A DNA stretch of 7,670 nt from NCBI GenBank assembly GCA_031263625.1, contig JAISFK010000411.1, positions 1 to 7,670 of the forward strand. The letters run 5' to 3'. Of the stretch, positions 1 through 3,980 are shown in pieces (positions within the stretch are counted from its first letter, which is position 1; each line of letters begins with the position of its first letter). Both the position numbers and the translations under genes were made by a program. Under the pieces are notes generated by a model. The model had not been told where the DNA came from and made no database searches. It saw nothing but the letters and a program-made list of their open reading frames with translations. This stretch comes from Clostridiales bacterium (GTDB lineage Bacteria; Bacillota; Clostridia; WRLR01).

Positions 1-97
1 TCTGCGCATTATCGTTTAGATTGGTTCATTGTTAGTCAAAGCAGGATAGCAGGCGCGACCGCCACAACGACTAAAAACCAAAACGGAGGGATCCAAA
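1..97. other. upstream segment with no gene assigned
   Basis: No supported gene lies here. The plus frames 2 and 3 stop at 17-19 and 33-35, so an upstream gene could end at either place. Frame 1 stays open to 240 but only runs antiparallel or out of phase with the gene at 98. I see no convincing promoter for the gene at 98. The last 27 bases (71-97) are the leader of the 136-bp repeat and carry its Shine-Dalgarno sequence, CGGAGGG at 84-90. Confidence 0.5.
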
Positions 98-206
98 ATG
101 CAGACAGTATCTTTCAAGGAGTACGAGGCCGCGAAGCAGGAAATAATCGGCGGCGGCGAGTATGTCGAGAGCGTCATTGGCCCGAACTCGCGCGGCCAGA
201 CCAGCA
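71..206 (+). repeat. 136-bp direct repeat, copy 1 (leader plus first 36 codons)
   Basis: This copy matches 1278-1413 at 132 of 136 positions. It covers the RBS leader and codons 1-36 of the gene at 98. All four differences fall in third codon positions and are synonymous (Val4 GTA/GTG, Ala12 GCG/GCC, Ile27 ATT/ATC, Gly33 GGC/GGT). Similarity stops sharply on both sides: the sequence left of the leader and the coding sequence after codon 36 are unrelated between the copies. Confidence 0.95.
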
Positions 207-364
207 CGGTACGATTGACACTGCGGCTTCCAGAGCGCATTGAAACCGAGTTGCGCAAAGAGGCGGCGAGGCGAGGCGACACGCTGAACCAAACCGTGCT
301 GAGGCTAGTGCGCAAAAGGATTCATGAATTGTTTAACGAGATCTCGCCGTGTTCTTCCTCGTAA
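98..364 (+). CDS. RHH (Arc/CopG-like) DNA-binding protein with shared N-terminal module
   Basis: This is an 88-residue protein in two parts. Residues 1-36 (MQTVSFKEYEAAKQEI...GPNSRGQTS) are identical to the start of the unrelated protein at 1305. Residues 37-80 look like a ribbon-helix-helix fold: a short strand (TVRLTLRLP), then helix A (ERIETELRKEAARRG) and helix B (LNQTVLRLVRKRIHEL). RHH proteins bind DNA as dimers through the strand and usually repress promoters of small mobile-element operons. The start is set by CGGAGGG seven bases upstream. The last 14 codons overlap the convergent RHH gene on the other strand (322-364), so the C-terminal tail (NEISPCSSS) may be read-through sequence gained when the genes came together. 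The role of residues 1-36 is unknown. The RHH call is from sequence pattern only, and the targets are not known. Confidence 0.75.
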   Translation: MQTVSFKEYEAAKQEIIGGGEYVESVIGPNSRGQTSTVRLTLRLPERIETELRKEAARRGDTLNQTVLRLVRKRIHELFNEISPCSSS

Positions 365-498
365 GACTTGATCCGCTGTTTGATCATCAGCTCTATCTCG
401 CGATTTGCGGAGCGGCCGTTTTCCTCGGCGATGTAGCGGATTTTGTCAAGATACGCCTGATCAATCCGCAATGTGTAGCGCGGCAGATTTGATGACAT
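322..498 (-). CDS. Arc-like RHH repressor
   Basis: This is a 58-residue protein starting MSSNLPRYTLRID. It closely follows the pattern of phage P22 Arc: a basic/hydrophobic strand (PRYTLRID), helix A (AYLDKIRYIAEENG), the turn NGRSANREI (Arc has NGRSVNSEI) and helix B (REIELMIKQRIKSYEEE). Arc-family proteins are dimeric repressors that insert the strand into the major groove. The start at 498 is supported by GGAGGTG on the minus strand just upstream. An in-frame start at 597 would run through the promoter and has no RBS. The gene faces the RHH gene at 616 across a shared promoter region, as in a repressor switch. Its -10 is overlapped by a palindromic TGAC-type operator, which suggests autoregulation. 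Its 3' end overlaps the convergent gene at 98 by 43 bp. Confidence 0.85.
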   Translation of the reverse strand: MSSNLPRYTLRIDQAYLDKIRYIAEENGRSANREIELMIKQRIKSYEEEHGEISLNNS

Positions 499-516
499 GA
501 TTGCACCTCCGAAATA

Positions 517-535
517 TTGCGTCACGGTGACACAA
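517..535. promoter_or_regulatory. palindromic operator at the leftward promoter
   Basis: TTGCGTCACGGTGACACAA is a 19-bp imperfect palindrome with 9-bp arms, one mismatch and centre at 526. The left arm is the exact reverse complement of the TGACGCAA half-site found four times on the other side of the region. The right arm is the variant TGACACAA. It overlaps the end of the minus-strand -10 and the likely transcription start, so a bound repressor should block leftward transcription. Binding by an RHH protein is inferred. Confidence 0.65.
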
Positions 536-543
536 TTATAGCA
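535..543 (-). promoter_or_regulatory. leftward extended -10 promoter for the Arc-like gene
   Basis: On the minus strand the sequence reads TGCTATAAT: a perfect -10 hexamer (540-535) with the TG extension. Transcription would start near 528, about 30 bases before the start codon at 498. No good -35 is present at normal spacing, since the TTGACA at 558-553 is only 12 bp away. This fits an extended -10 promoter. Confidence 0.65.
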
Positions 544-565
544 TAAAAAATATGTCAAAAAGGTA

Positions 566-594
566 TTGACGCAAAAGTGACGCAATGATACAAT
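566..594 (+). promoter_or_regulatory. sigma-A type promoter for the rightward operon
   Basis: TTGACG (566-571) and TACAAT (589-594) are separated by exactly 17 bp. Each hexamer differs from consensus at one position. The predicted start near 601 falls on the Shine-Dalgarno sequence of the gene at 616, so the leader would be only about 15 bases. The -35 and spacer lie inside a TGACGCAA double site, which points to direct repression. Confidence 0.75.
567..586 (+). promoter_or_regulatory. tandem TGACGCAA operator, copy 1
   Basis: TGACGCAAAAGTGACGCAAT contains two identical 8-bp half-sites 11 bp apart, about one helical turn. Such tandem spacing is typical of cooperative RHH repressor sites. It covers the -35 and most of the spacer of the rightward promoter. 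An identical 20-bp copy lies 39 bp downstream. Confidence 0.7.
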
Positions 595-605
595 CAATTA
601 GGAGG

Positions 606-625
606 TGACGCAAAAGTGACGCAAT
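606..625 (+). promoter_or_regulatory. tandem TGACGCAA operator, copy 2, overlapping the start codon
   Basis: This is an exact copy of the 20 bp at 567-586. It lies just after the predicted transcription start and contains the GTG start codon (616-618) of the RHH gene, so it serves as both operator and coding sequence. The first codons (GTG ACG CAA) are read from the second half-site. Confidence 0.7.
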
Positions 626-792
626 ATAGCGCGAATCATGCAACAAAGCGGATAGGGCTTGCTATGCCGCTGCACCTTTATGAAAAGGTTGCCGCAATCG
701 TGGGGCATAGGGGCGGAACCATAAACTCGCTGATTAGGGACTTGTTATGGGAATGGATAGAGGCGCAGGAGCGCAAGGCGGCAGACAAATAA
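616..792 (+). CDS. GTG-start RHH DNA-binding protein
   Basis: This is a 58-residue protein read from GTG at 616. The RBS AGGAGGTG at 600-607 sits at normal distance, and the stop TAA is at 790-792. It begins MTQYSANHATKRIGLAMP. A short strand (KRIGLAMP) is followed by helix A (LHLYEKVAAIVGH), a turn (RGGTIN) and helix B (SLIRDLLWEWIEAQERK), the RHH layout. Its length equals that of the divergent Arc-like protein. It is the first gene after the rightward promoter, and its 5' end lies in an operator, so it probably controls its own synthesis. By position it could be the Mnt/CopG-like partner of the minus-strand repressor. No ATG start gives this domain, so it is easily missed. Which of the two proteins binds which half-sites cannot be told. 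Confidence 0.8.
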   Translation: MTQYSANHATKRIGLAMPLHLYEKVAAIVGHRGGTINSLIRDLLWEWIEAQERKAADK

Positions 793-811
793 ATCTAAGG
801 AGGCAAGGCAA

Positions 812-1273
812 ATGTACGAGGAAATGAATAAAGAAGAAGAAGCCAGATACCGGCACATTGGAAGGCTGGAGGCAATCCGCGCCCAATATATTTCTAATGC
901 CTTTGACTTGGCGTTGGAGAGAAAGCATAGGCGCACAAAAAAGATGCTGCGGCTCGCGTTTCGCATCGATGAGCATCTTCTTCGCCTTGGGAGCCAAACC
1001 CAGCCTGCCCTCAGTGTGCTGGACGCGGAGACGCCCCCCGCCCCCAGCGATCTTGACGGCAAGACGCCGGAAGCCTACAAGGATGCCTTCATGGAAAAAG
1101 TCATTGAATCGGTGGGGAAAACTGTCGAGGGAATCAGCAAGATAGCAGAGGATGCCGCCGGCGCGATGGAGCTGGACGAGAGGTTAGAAGGATTGATGGA
1201 GGGGCTTGCCGAAACGGGCCGCGAGTTCGAAAAAGTGTGGAACGCCTACGGCAAGGACTGGTTGAAAGAATAA
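812..1273 (+). CDS. hypothetical helical protein
   Basis: I do not recognise this 153-residue protein. It is strongly charged and predicted to be helical. Residues 1-58 are a basic helical region (HIGRLEAIRAQYISNAFDL, RKHRRTKKMLRLAFRIDEHLL). A Pro-rich linker (TPPAPSDLDGKTP) follows near residues 75-86, and then an acidic helical C-terminal half (residues 87-150) with possible coiled-coil character. There is no signal peptide or membrane segment. The start is supported by AAGGAGG at 797-803. It follows the RHH gene by 19 bp in the same operon. The stop at 1271-1273 is five bases before the second copy of the 136-bp repeat. Confidence 0.75.
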   Translation: MYEEMNKEEEARYRHIGRLEAIRAQYISNAFDLALERKHRRTKKMLRLAFRIDEHLLRLGSQTQPALSVLDAETPPAPSDLDGKTPEAYKDAFMEKVIESVGKTVEGISKIAEDAAGAMELDERLEGLMEGLAETGREFEKVWNAYGKDWLKE

Positions 1274-1277
1274 GCCG

Positions 1278-1413
1278 CTAAAAACCAAAACGGAGGGATC
1301 CAAAATGCAGACAGTGTCTTTCAAGGAGTACGAGGCCGCCAAGCAGGAAATAATCGGCGGCGGCGAGTATGTCGAGAGCGTCATCGGCCCGAACTCGCGC
1401 GGTCAGACCAGCA
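1278..1413 (+). repeat. 136-bp direct repeat, copy 2 (leader plus first 36 codons)
   Basis: Partner of 71-206. It includes the same leader with CGGAGGG and the start ATG (1305), followed by 36 codons giving an identical peptide. The boundary after codon 36 is abrupt, and the coding sequence continues in the same frame into an unrelated domain. The two copies are in the same orientation, 1207 bp apart. Confidence 0.95.
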
Positions 1414-1820
1414 AAGCGTACATGACGAATGAGAACGGATGCTTTTACGAACGTGTGCACGACCCGCTCGCGGGGATCATACACTTCTGGAGCACAAAGC
1501 ACAGGGAGAGCCGCTATTGCGACGACCGGCCCGAATCGGGCGCGCGAACTGGGACAGCGGCAGAGGCTGAGCCGACAAGCTGGACGGTCTACATAACAAA
1601 ATCGCGGCAGGCCGCCTACGCGATAGCCCATGGGCTAGGGTGCGACTGGCACGGCGGGGCGAACGGCGTCAAAGGCGTCAAATGCGGCGAGGCGGACGGC
1701 GAGGACGGCAGGCGGCTTGTGCCGGCCAGATATCTCGGGCGCGGCTGGTTTTACGCCGCCGCCGAAATCGCGGACAGCGACAGCGCGGGCGCAAGGCGGC
1801 ACAGCATAATAGTCTGCTGA
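1305..1820 (+). CDS. hypothetical protein with the shared 36-residue N-terminal module
   Basis: This is a 171-residue protein. Residues 1-36 are identical to the N-terminus of the RHH protein at 98. The rest (residues 37-171) is not recognised. It contains a Cys/Trp/Tyr-rich globular region (around HDPLAGIIHFWSTKHRESRY), a possible alpha/beta segment (SWTVYITKSRQAAYAIAHGL) and a Gly-rich stretch (DWHGGANGVKGVKCG), and ends SIIVC. There is no signal peptide. The RBS CGGAGGG lies inside the repeat. The protein looks like a module swap: the same leader and N-terminus attached to a different body. A recruitment or targeting role for the N-terminus is possible but unproven. It is followed by a 163-bp gap before the next gene. 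Confidence 0.7.
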   Translation: MQTVSFKEYEAAKQEIIGGGEYVESVIGPNSRGQTSKAYMTNENGCFYERVHDPLAGIIHFWSTKHRESRYCDDRPESGARTGTAAEAEPTSWTVYITKSRQAAYAIAHGLGCDWHGGANGVKGVKCGEADGEDGRRLVPARYLGRGWFYAAAEIADSDSAGARRHSIIVC

Positions 1821-1983
1821 CAAAGACGGCGCACCCGGAAATGGGGGTTGCCGGGCAGCCGGCGCCAGTGGCCGCAACGGGGGCCTTAAATCGCTGGGCA
1901 AGACAGGGGCCGCGCGAGGTGCTGGCGTTCGCGCCGCGCCGTTGGGGGTAGCGAAACAATAAACCGAAGGAGGCAAGGACGAT
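1821..1983. other. intergenic gap, no supported gene
   Basis: This GC-rich spacer contains an open frame at 1841-1951 (36 codons) with no Shine-Dalgarno sequence, so I do not call it. A weak hairpin is possible between GTTGC (1847-1851) and GCAAC (1874-1878). The last part carries the RBS of the next gene, GAAGGAGG, near 1966-1973. I see no convincing promoter or terminator. Confidence 0.5.
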
Positions 1984-2367
1984 ATGAATAAGGCGAGCAA
2001 GGTTAAGAGGTACAGCGAACGACGAAAATTGAAAGGCAAAATGCGCGAACAGGGCTATACGTACAGGCGCCTTGCCCAAGAAATGGGGACGACCGAAAAT
2101 AGCTTGAGCAATAAGCTGAATGGCTATTTTATGTTTACGGACACGGAAATGGAGGTGCTGTGCTCAATTCTTGATATATCGCCTGTTGAAGTGTGGGAAT
2201 ATTTTTTCCCCGCCGCGCCGAGTAACGCAACAAATTCTGCGACAAGATCGAGAAGGCAAGGACGACAAGCGAAAGAAAGAGGCTCTGGAGCGGCAGGGGG
2301 CGAACGGCGGGGAGGGCGGCGCATAATTGAGTTTGAGCTTGCCGCAAAGGAGGTTTCCCAAAAATGA
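1984..2367 (+). CDS. XRE/DUF739-like helix-turn-helix regulator
   Basis: This is a 127-residue protein. Residues about 13-75 form a phage Cro/CI-type helix-turn-helix. LKGKMREQGYTYRRLAQEMG holds helices 1-2. Next come TTENSLSNKLNG, the recognition helix, and the conserved end FTDTEMEVLCSILDISPVEVWEYFF. Such proteins in phages and ICEs act as small repressors or antirepressors. The RBS is AAGGAGG, with ATG at 1984. Normal relatives end soon after the EYFFP segment. Here about 50 more residues follow, rich in Arg, Gly and Ser (SRRQGRQAKERGSGAAGG), which look like added or frame-shifted sequence. The TGA stop overlaps the next ATG as ATGA, with the next gene's RBS inside this gene, so the present stop is probably the working one. 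Its target operator was not found. Confidence 0.8.
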   Translation: MNKASKVKRYSERRKLKGKMREQGYTYRRLAQEMGTTENSLSNKLNGYFMFTDTEMEVLCSILDISPVEVWEYFFPAAPSNATNSATRSRRQGRQAKERGSGAAGGERRGGRRIIEFELAAKEVSQK

Positions 2368-2645
2368 CGCTGGAAGAACTGCTTGACGGGCTGCTTGAGT
2401 GGCTGACGCCCGCGGTATTGATCCGCGCGCGCAAATACGCGGGGCCCGATGAAGAGCAAGCCGAGCCGATCTGCGGCTCGCTGGGCGCATGGCGGCAGCT
2501 GAAAGACTGCGGCATGTACGACGGCGCGCTGGTATGCGAGGCTGCGGCCACTCTTGACGGCGCGCTGGCAACGCTCGTAATAGACGTTATGCTGGCAACA
2601 TGGCGGGACGAGCACGGCAAAACACGAAAGGAGACCCAGCCATGA
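2364..2645 (+). CDS. hypothetical small acidic protein
   Basis: This is a 93-residue protein, not recognised. It is mostly helical and acidic (MTLEELLDGLLEWLTPAVL; later GALVCEAAATLDGALATL), with no signal peptide or metal motif. The start is set by AAAGGAGG about 12 bases upstream. It overlaps the XRE gene before it and the gene after it by ATGA, so translation is probably coupled. Its C-terminal part (DGALATLVIDVMLATWRDE) resembles the segment DGAMTLISVMAATLRET in the next protein, which hints at distant paralogy or a shared small fold. A role in early control or accessory function is guessed from position only. Confidence 0.7.
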   Translation: MTLEELLDGLLEWLTPAVLIRARKYAGPDEEQAEPICGSLGAWRQLKDCGMYDGALVCEAAATLDGALATLVIDVMLATWRDEHGKTRKETQP

Positions 2646-3034
2646 AGTACATGCTGAAGGCCCGCAACCCAAAGACGGGCAAAATTGAGAGGTACGAGGC
2701 AGACATAGCGGACGCTGGCGAGATTCCCCCAATTCTGGATCTCTGGAAAAACGGCGCGGGATACGAGATCCTGTCGTTCGGCCCCGCCGCGAAAGAGGGC
2801 GAGTGCGCGACCGCCCTCGGGCTGGCCGCGCTGGGGCTAAGCATAATCGGAGCGGCGCTGGACACAACCGCGGACTACCTGGGCGACGCGAACGCCGGGG
2901 ACGACGCGGGCAGCCGCTGCGCGAACGCCGACGGCGCCATGACGCTGATCAGCGTCATGGCGGCAACTTTGAGAGAAACGATCGAGGACGTTTTTGAGGG
3001 AGCCAGAGAAAACGGGGGGGCGGCGCATGATTGA
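2642..3034 (+). CDS. hypothetical protein carrying a 28-bp palindrome
   Basis: This is a 130-residue protein, not recognised. The N-terminus is strand-like and basic (MKYMLKARNPKTGKIERYEA). The middle is hydrophobic and Ala/Gly-rich (ATALGLAALGLSIIGAAL), possibly a buried helix rather than a membrane anchor. The end is helical and acidic. The start ATG at 2642 overlaps the previous stop (ATGA) and has AAAGGAG at 2627-2633. An earlier in-frame start at 2600 would lie inside the upstream gene and is less likely. Codons for DGAMTLISVMAAT sit on a perfect 28-bp palindrome (2935-2962). The stop overlaps the next start by 8 bp. Confidence 0.7.
   Translation: MKYMLKARNPKTGKIERYEADIADAGEIPPILDLWKNGAGYEILSFGPAAKEGECATALGLAALGLSIIGAALDTTADYLGDANAGDDAGSRCANADGAMTLISVMAATLRETIEDVFEGARENGGAAHD
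2935..2962. repeat. perfect 28-bp palindrome inside a coding region
   Basis: The left arm CGCCATGACGCTGA is followed directly by its exact reverse complement TCAGCGTCATGGCG. The centre is TGATCA, between 2948 and 2949. Chance occurrence of a perfect 14-bp arm is very unlikely in a window of this size. It contains TGACGC...GCGTCA, the core of the RHH half-site in inward orientation. In RNA it would form a 12-bp stem with a GAUC loop. Confidence 0.95.
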
Positions 3035-3350
3035 TTTCGAGTGGGAGAAAAACTGCCACGGGCAGGATATTCTGGTCGCCAGAAAAAAGCGCGGCAAAAT
3101 TTCGATAGCGGAGCTTCAGGAGGCCATGGGCAAGGACTGCCGCTACCGCGGCGGGTGGGCTGCCATATTCGCGGCGCGGGAGGAAAGCGGGTATCAGGGT
3201 TGGGGCGGCGGCGAGGAGCCAAAAGGCGACGCTTTAGAGCTTTACCGCGTGGAGGACTGGGCAACCTGCCCGATATGCGCGGCCGCGTTCTGCGGCATTG
3301 AGCTCTGCCCGCATTGCGGGATGCGGATAAAGGAGGAAACCCCAGCATGA
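3027..3350 (+). CDS. hypothetical protein with C-terminal zinc ribbon
   Basis: This is a 107-residue protein from ATG at 3027 (MIDFEWEKNCHG). Residues 81-97 hold a zinc-ribbon-like motif, CPIC...CPHC, with an extra Cys at 89. Two CxxC knuckles usually bind one Zn and serve as nucleic-acid or protein contacts in small phage proteins. The N-terminal 80 residues are not recognised. Residues 23-60 (GKISIAELQEAMGKDCRYRGGW) could be a small helical domain. Start choice: ATG at 3027 overlaps the previous stop (TGA 3032-3034) and is preceded only by a G-run (3014-3020), a wobble-type Shine-Dalgarno. A TTG at 2994 is the alternative and adds 11 residues. The stop overlaps the next start as ATGA. Confidence 0.7.
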   Translation: MIDFEWEKNCHGQDILVARKKRGKISIAELQEAMGKDCRYRGGWAAIFAAREESGYQGWGGGEEPKGDALELYRVEDWATCPICAAAFCGIELCPHCGMRIKEETPA

Positions 3351-3850
3351 CAGATGCATTCGAGCCAAAGCAGTTCGGCGCAATCGCGGTGGACTTTGAC
3401 GGGACGCTCTGCGAAAACAGGTTCCCCGAGATTGGCGAGCCGAAGCCGCTTGTCATTGCGTTTGTCCGGCAGCAGGTCGCCAAGGGCGCGCGCATCATCC
3501 TGCACACCTGCCGCGAGAACGGGGCGCGCCGCGCCCTGCTCGACGAGGCGGTGGCGTGGTGCGCTGCCAGAGAAATCCCGATCCACGCGGTAAACGAAAA
3601 CCCCGACAGCGCGTTCCCCGAGCTGTACGGGACGGGCGCGGCGGGGCGCAAGGTGTACGCCGACCTATACATCGACGACAAGGCCATAAGCGCGGCAGAC
3701 ATCGAGCAATGCATGAAGGACGCCGCCATCATTGCCAGGCATGGGGACGACAATGGCATAAGCGCGGCAGACATCAAGCAATGCATGGAGGTTGCCGCCA
3801 GCATTTGCCGGCGCGGGCCGGCGCGGGACTGCCGTGATCCGCCCGCCTGA
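3347..3850 (+). CDS. HAD-superfamily phosphatase-like protein
   Basis: This is a 167-residue protein with the HAD signature. Motif I is AVDFDGTLCEN (nucleophile Asp16, acid/base Asp18). A motif II Thr lies in IILHTCREN (Thr54). A candidate motif III Lys is in GRKVYADLYIDDKA (Lys102), and the motif IV acidic pair is Asp110-Asp111. HAD enzymes transfer phosphate through an aspartyl intermediate. Small phage members lack a large cap and may act on nucleotides or polynucleotide ends, but the substrate is unknown here. The start ATG (3347) overlaps the upstream stop (ATGA) and has AAGGAGG at 3329-3335. The tail is odd: a 24-residue unit starting ISAADI is tandemly repeated (residues 114-137 and 138-161), extending the protein beyond the catalytic core. 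The gene ends the first operon, before the 240-bp intergenic region. Confidence 0.8.
   Translation: MTDAFEPKQFGAIAVDFDGTLCENRFPEIGEPKPLVIAFVRQQVAKGARIILHTCRENGARRALLDEAVAWCAAREIPIHAVNENPDSAFPELYGTGAAGRKVYADLYIDDKAISAADIEQCMKDAAIIARHGDDNGISAADIKQCMEVAASICRRGPARDCRDPPA
3685..3756 (+). repeat. 72-bp tandem repeat unit 1 in the HAD gene
   Basis: The unit begins CATAAGCGCGGCAGACATC and recurs exactly 72 bp later, in frame. The first 40 or so bases are nearly identical between units, and the later part is more diverged. It encodes ISAADIEQCMKDAAIIARHG and four more residues. Confidence 0.85.
3757..3828 (+). repeat. 72-bp tandem repeat unit 2 in the HAD gene
   Basis: This is the second unit, encoding ISAADIKQCMEVAASICRRG and then the tail. 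At its end a 10-bp sequence CCGGCGCGGG is itself repeated in tandem (3808-3817 and 3818-3827), which suggests replication slippage in this part of the gene. Confidence 0.85.
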
Positions 3851-3855
3851 CGGGC

Positions 3856-3903
3856 AAAAAAACAGCGCCCGCGCCTGAATTGCACAACAGGCGCAGGGCG
3901 CTG
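3856..3903 (-). terminator. intrinsic terminator on the minus strand
   Basis: CAGCGCCC-GCGCCTG (3863-3877) pairs with CAGGCGC-A-GGGCGCTG (3888-3903), giving a 15-bp GC-rich stem with a single bulged base and a 10-base loop. On the minus strand the stem is followed at once by seven T (complement of 3862-3856). On the plus strand it is followed by GCCGCC with no T-run, so it is directional. Confidence 0.85.
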
Positions 3904-3933
3904 CCGCCGAAAGCGACGCAACGATTAAAAACC
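3856..3933 (-). ncRNA. candidate ~78-nt antisense RNA in the rep leader
   Basis: A complete small transcription unit is visible on the minus strand. A promoter (TTGATT, 18 bp, TACAAT; 3969-3940) predicts a start near 3933, and the strong intrinsic terminator ends near 3856. The RNA would be about 78 nt: a short single-stranded 5' end (GGTTTTTAATCGTTGCG...) and the terminator stem-loop. It contains no plausible coding sequence. It is antisense to the region between the HAD gene and rep, so it would pair with any rep mRNA that starts upstream of 3856. Counter-transcribed RNAs of this size in rep leaders regulate rolling-circle plasmids such as pMV158 (RNAII) and pT181. Its 5' end also nearly matches the complement of the leader at 65-80. 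Expression is not shown. Confidence 0.6.
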
Positions 3934-3939
3934 ATAATC

Positions 3940-3969
3940 ATTGTATCGCAAATTCGGACAAAAATCAAG
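3940..3969 (-). promoter_or_regulatory. promoter for the minus-strand small RNA
   Basis: On the minus strand, TTGATT (3969-3964) and TACAAT (3945-3940) are 18 bp apart. The -35 matches consensus at four of six positions and the -10 at five of six. The predicted start is near 3933. GACGCAA (3914-3920, plus strand), seven of the eight bases of the RHH half-site, lies just downstream of that start. Confidence 0.6.
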
Positions 3970-3980
3970 CGAAACCGCGA

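Noticed and set aside
16..315. Open frame on the minus strand antisense to repeat copy 1 (and its twin at 1184-1384)
   Set aside because: No RBS, and in the antisense frame one of the four repeat differences changes an amino acid while all four are silent in the sense frame.
553..558. TTGACA on the minus strand as the -35 of the Arc-like gene
   Set aside because: Only 12 bp from the TATAAT at 540-535, too short. The TG-extended -10 explains the promoter without it.
1667..1685. GGCGTCAAAGGCGTCAAAT as a further RHH operator
   Set aside because: It has two GCGTCA cores, but it encodes a simple GVKGVK repeat in a coding region, has 9-bp rather than 11-bp spacing, and no promoter is nearby.
1640..1951. 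103-codon Arg-rich plus-strand open frame
   Set aside because: Mostly out of phase inside the gene at 1305, low-complexity Arg/Gly composition, and no Shine-Dalgarno for it or for the internal ATG at 1841.
2120..2326. Alternative frame as the original tail of the XRE gene (frameshift)
   Set aside because: Its C-terminal part is hydrophilic and plausible, but the current frame ends in an ATGA overlap with the next gene, with that gene's RBS inside it, so I kept the in-frame reading. A frameshift cannot be fully excluded.
3863..3903. Plus-strand terminator for the HAD operon
   Set aside because: The stem is symmetric but only the minus strand has the following T-run, so plus-strand transcription may read through into rep.
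2875..3921. 348-codon minus-strand open frame
   Set aside because: Antisense shadow of four well-supported plus-strand genes, with low-complexity Arg/Pro/Ser composition and no RBS. It arises from high GC at third codon positions.
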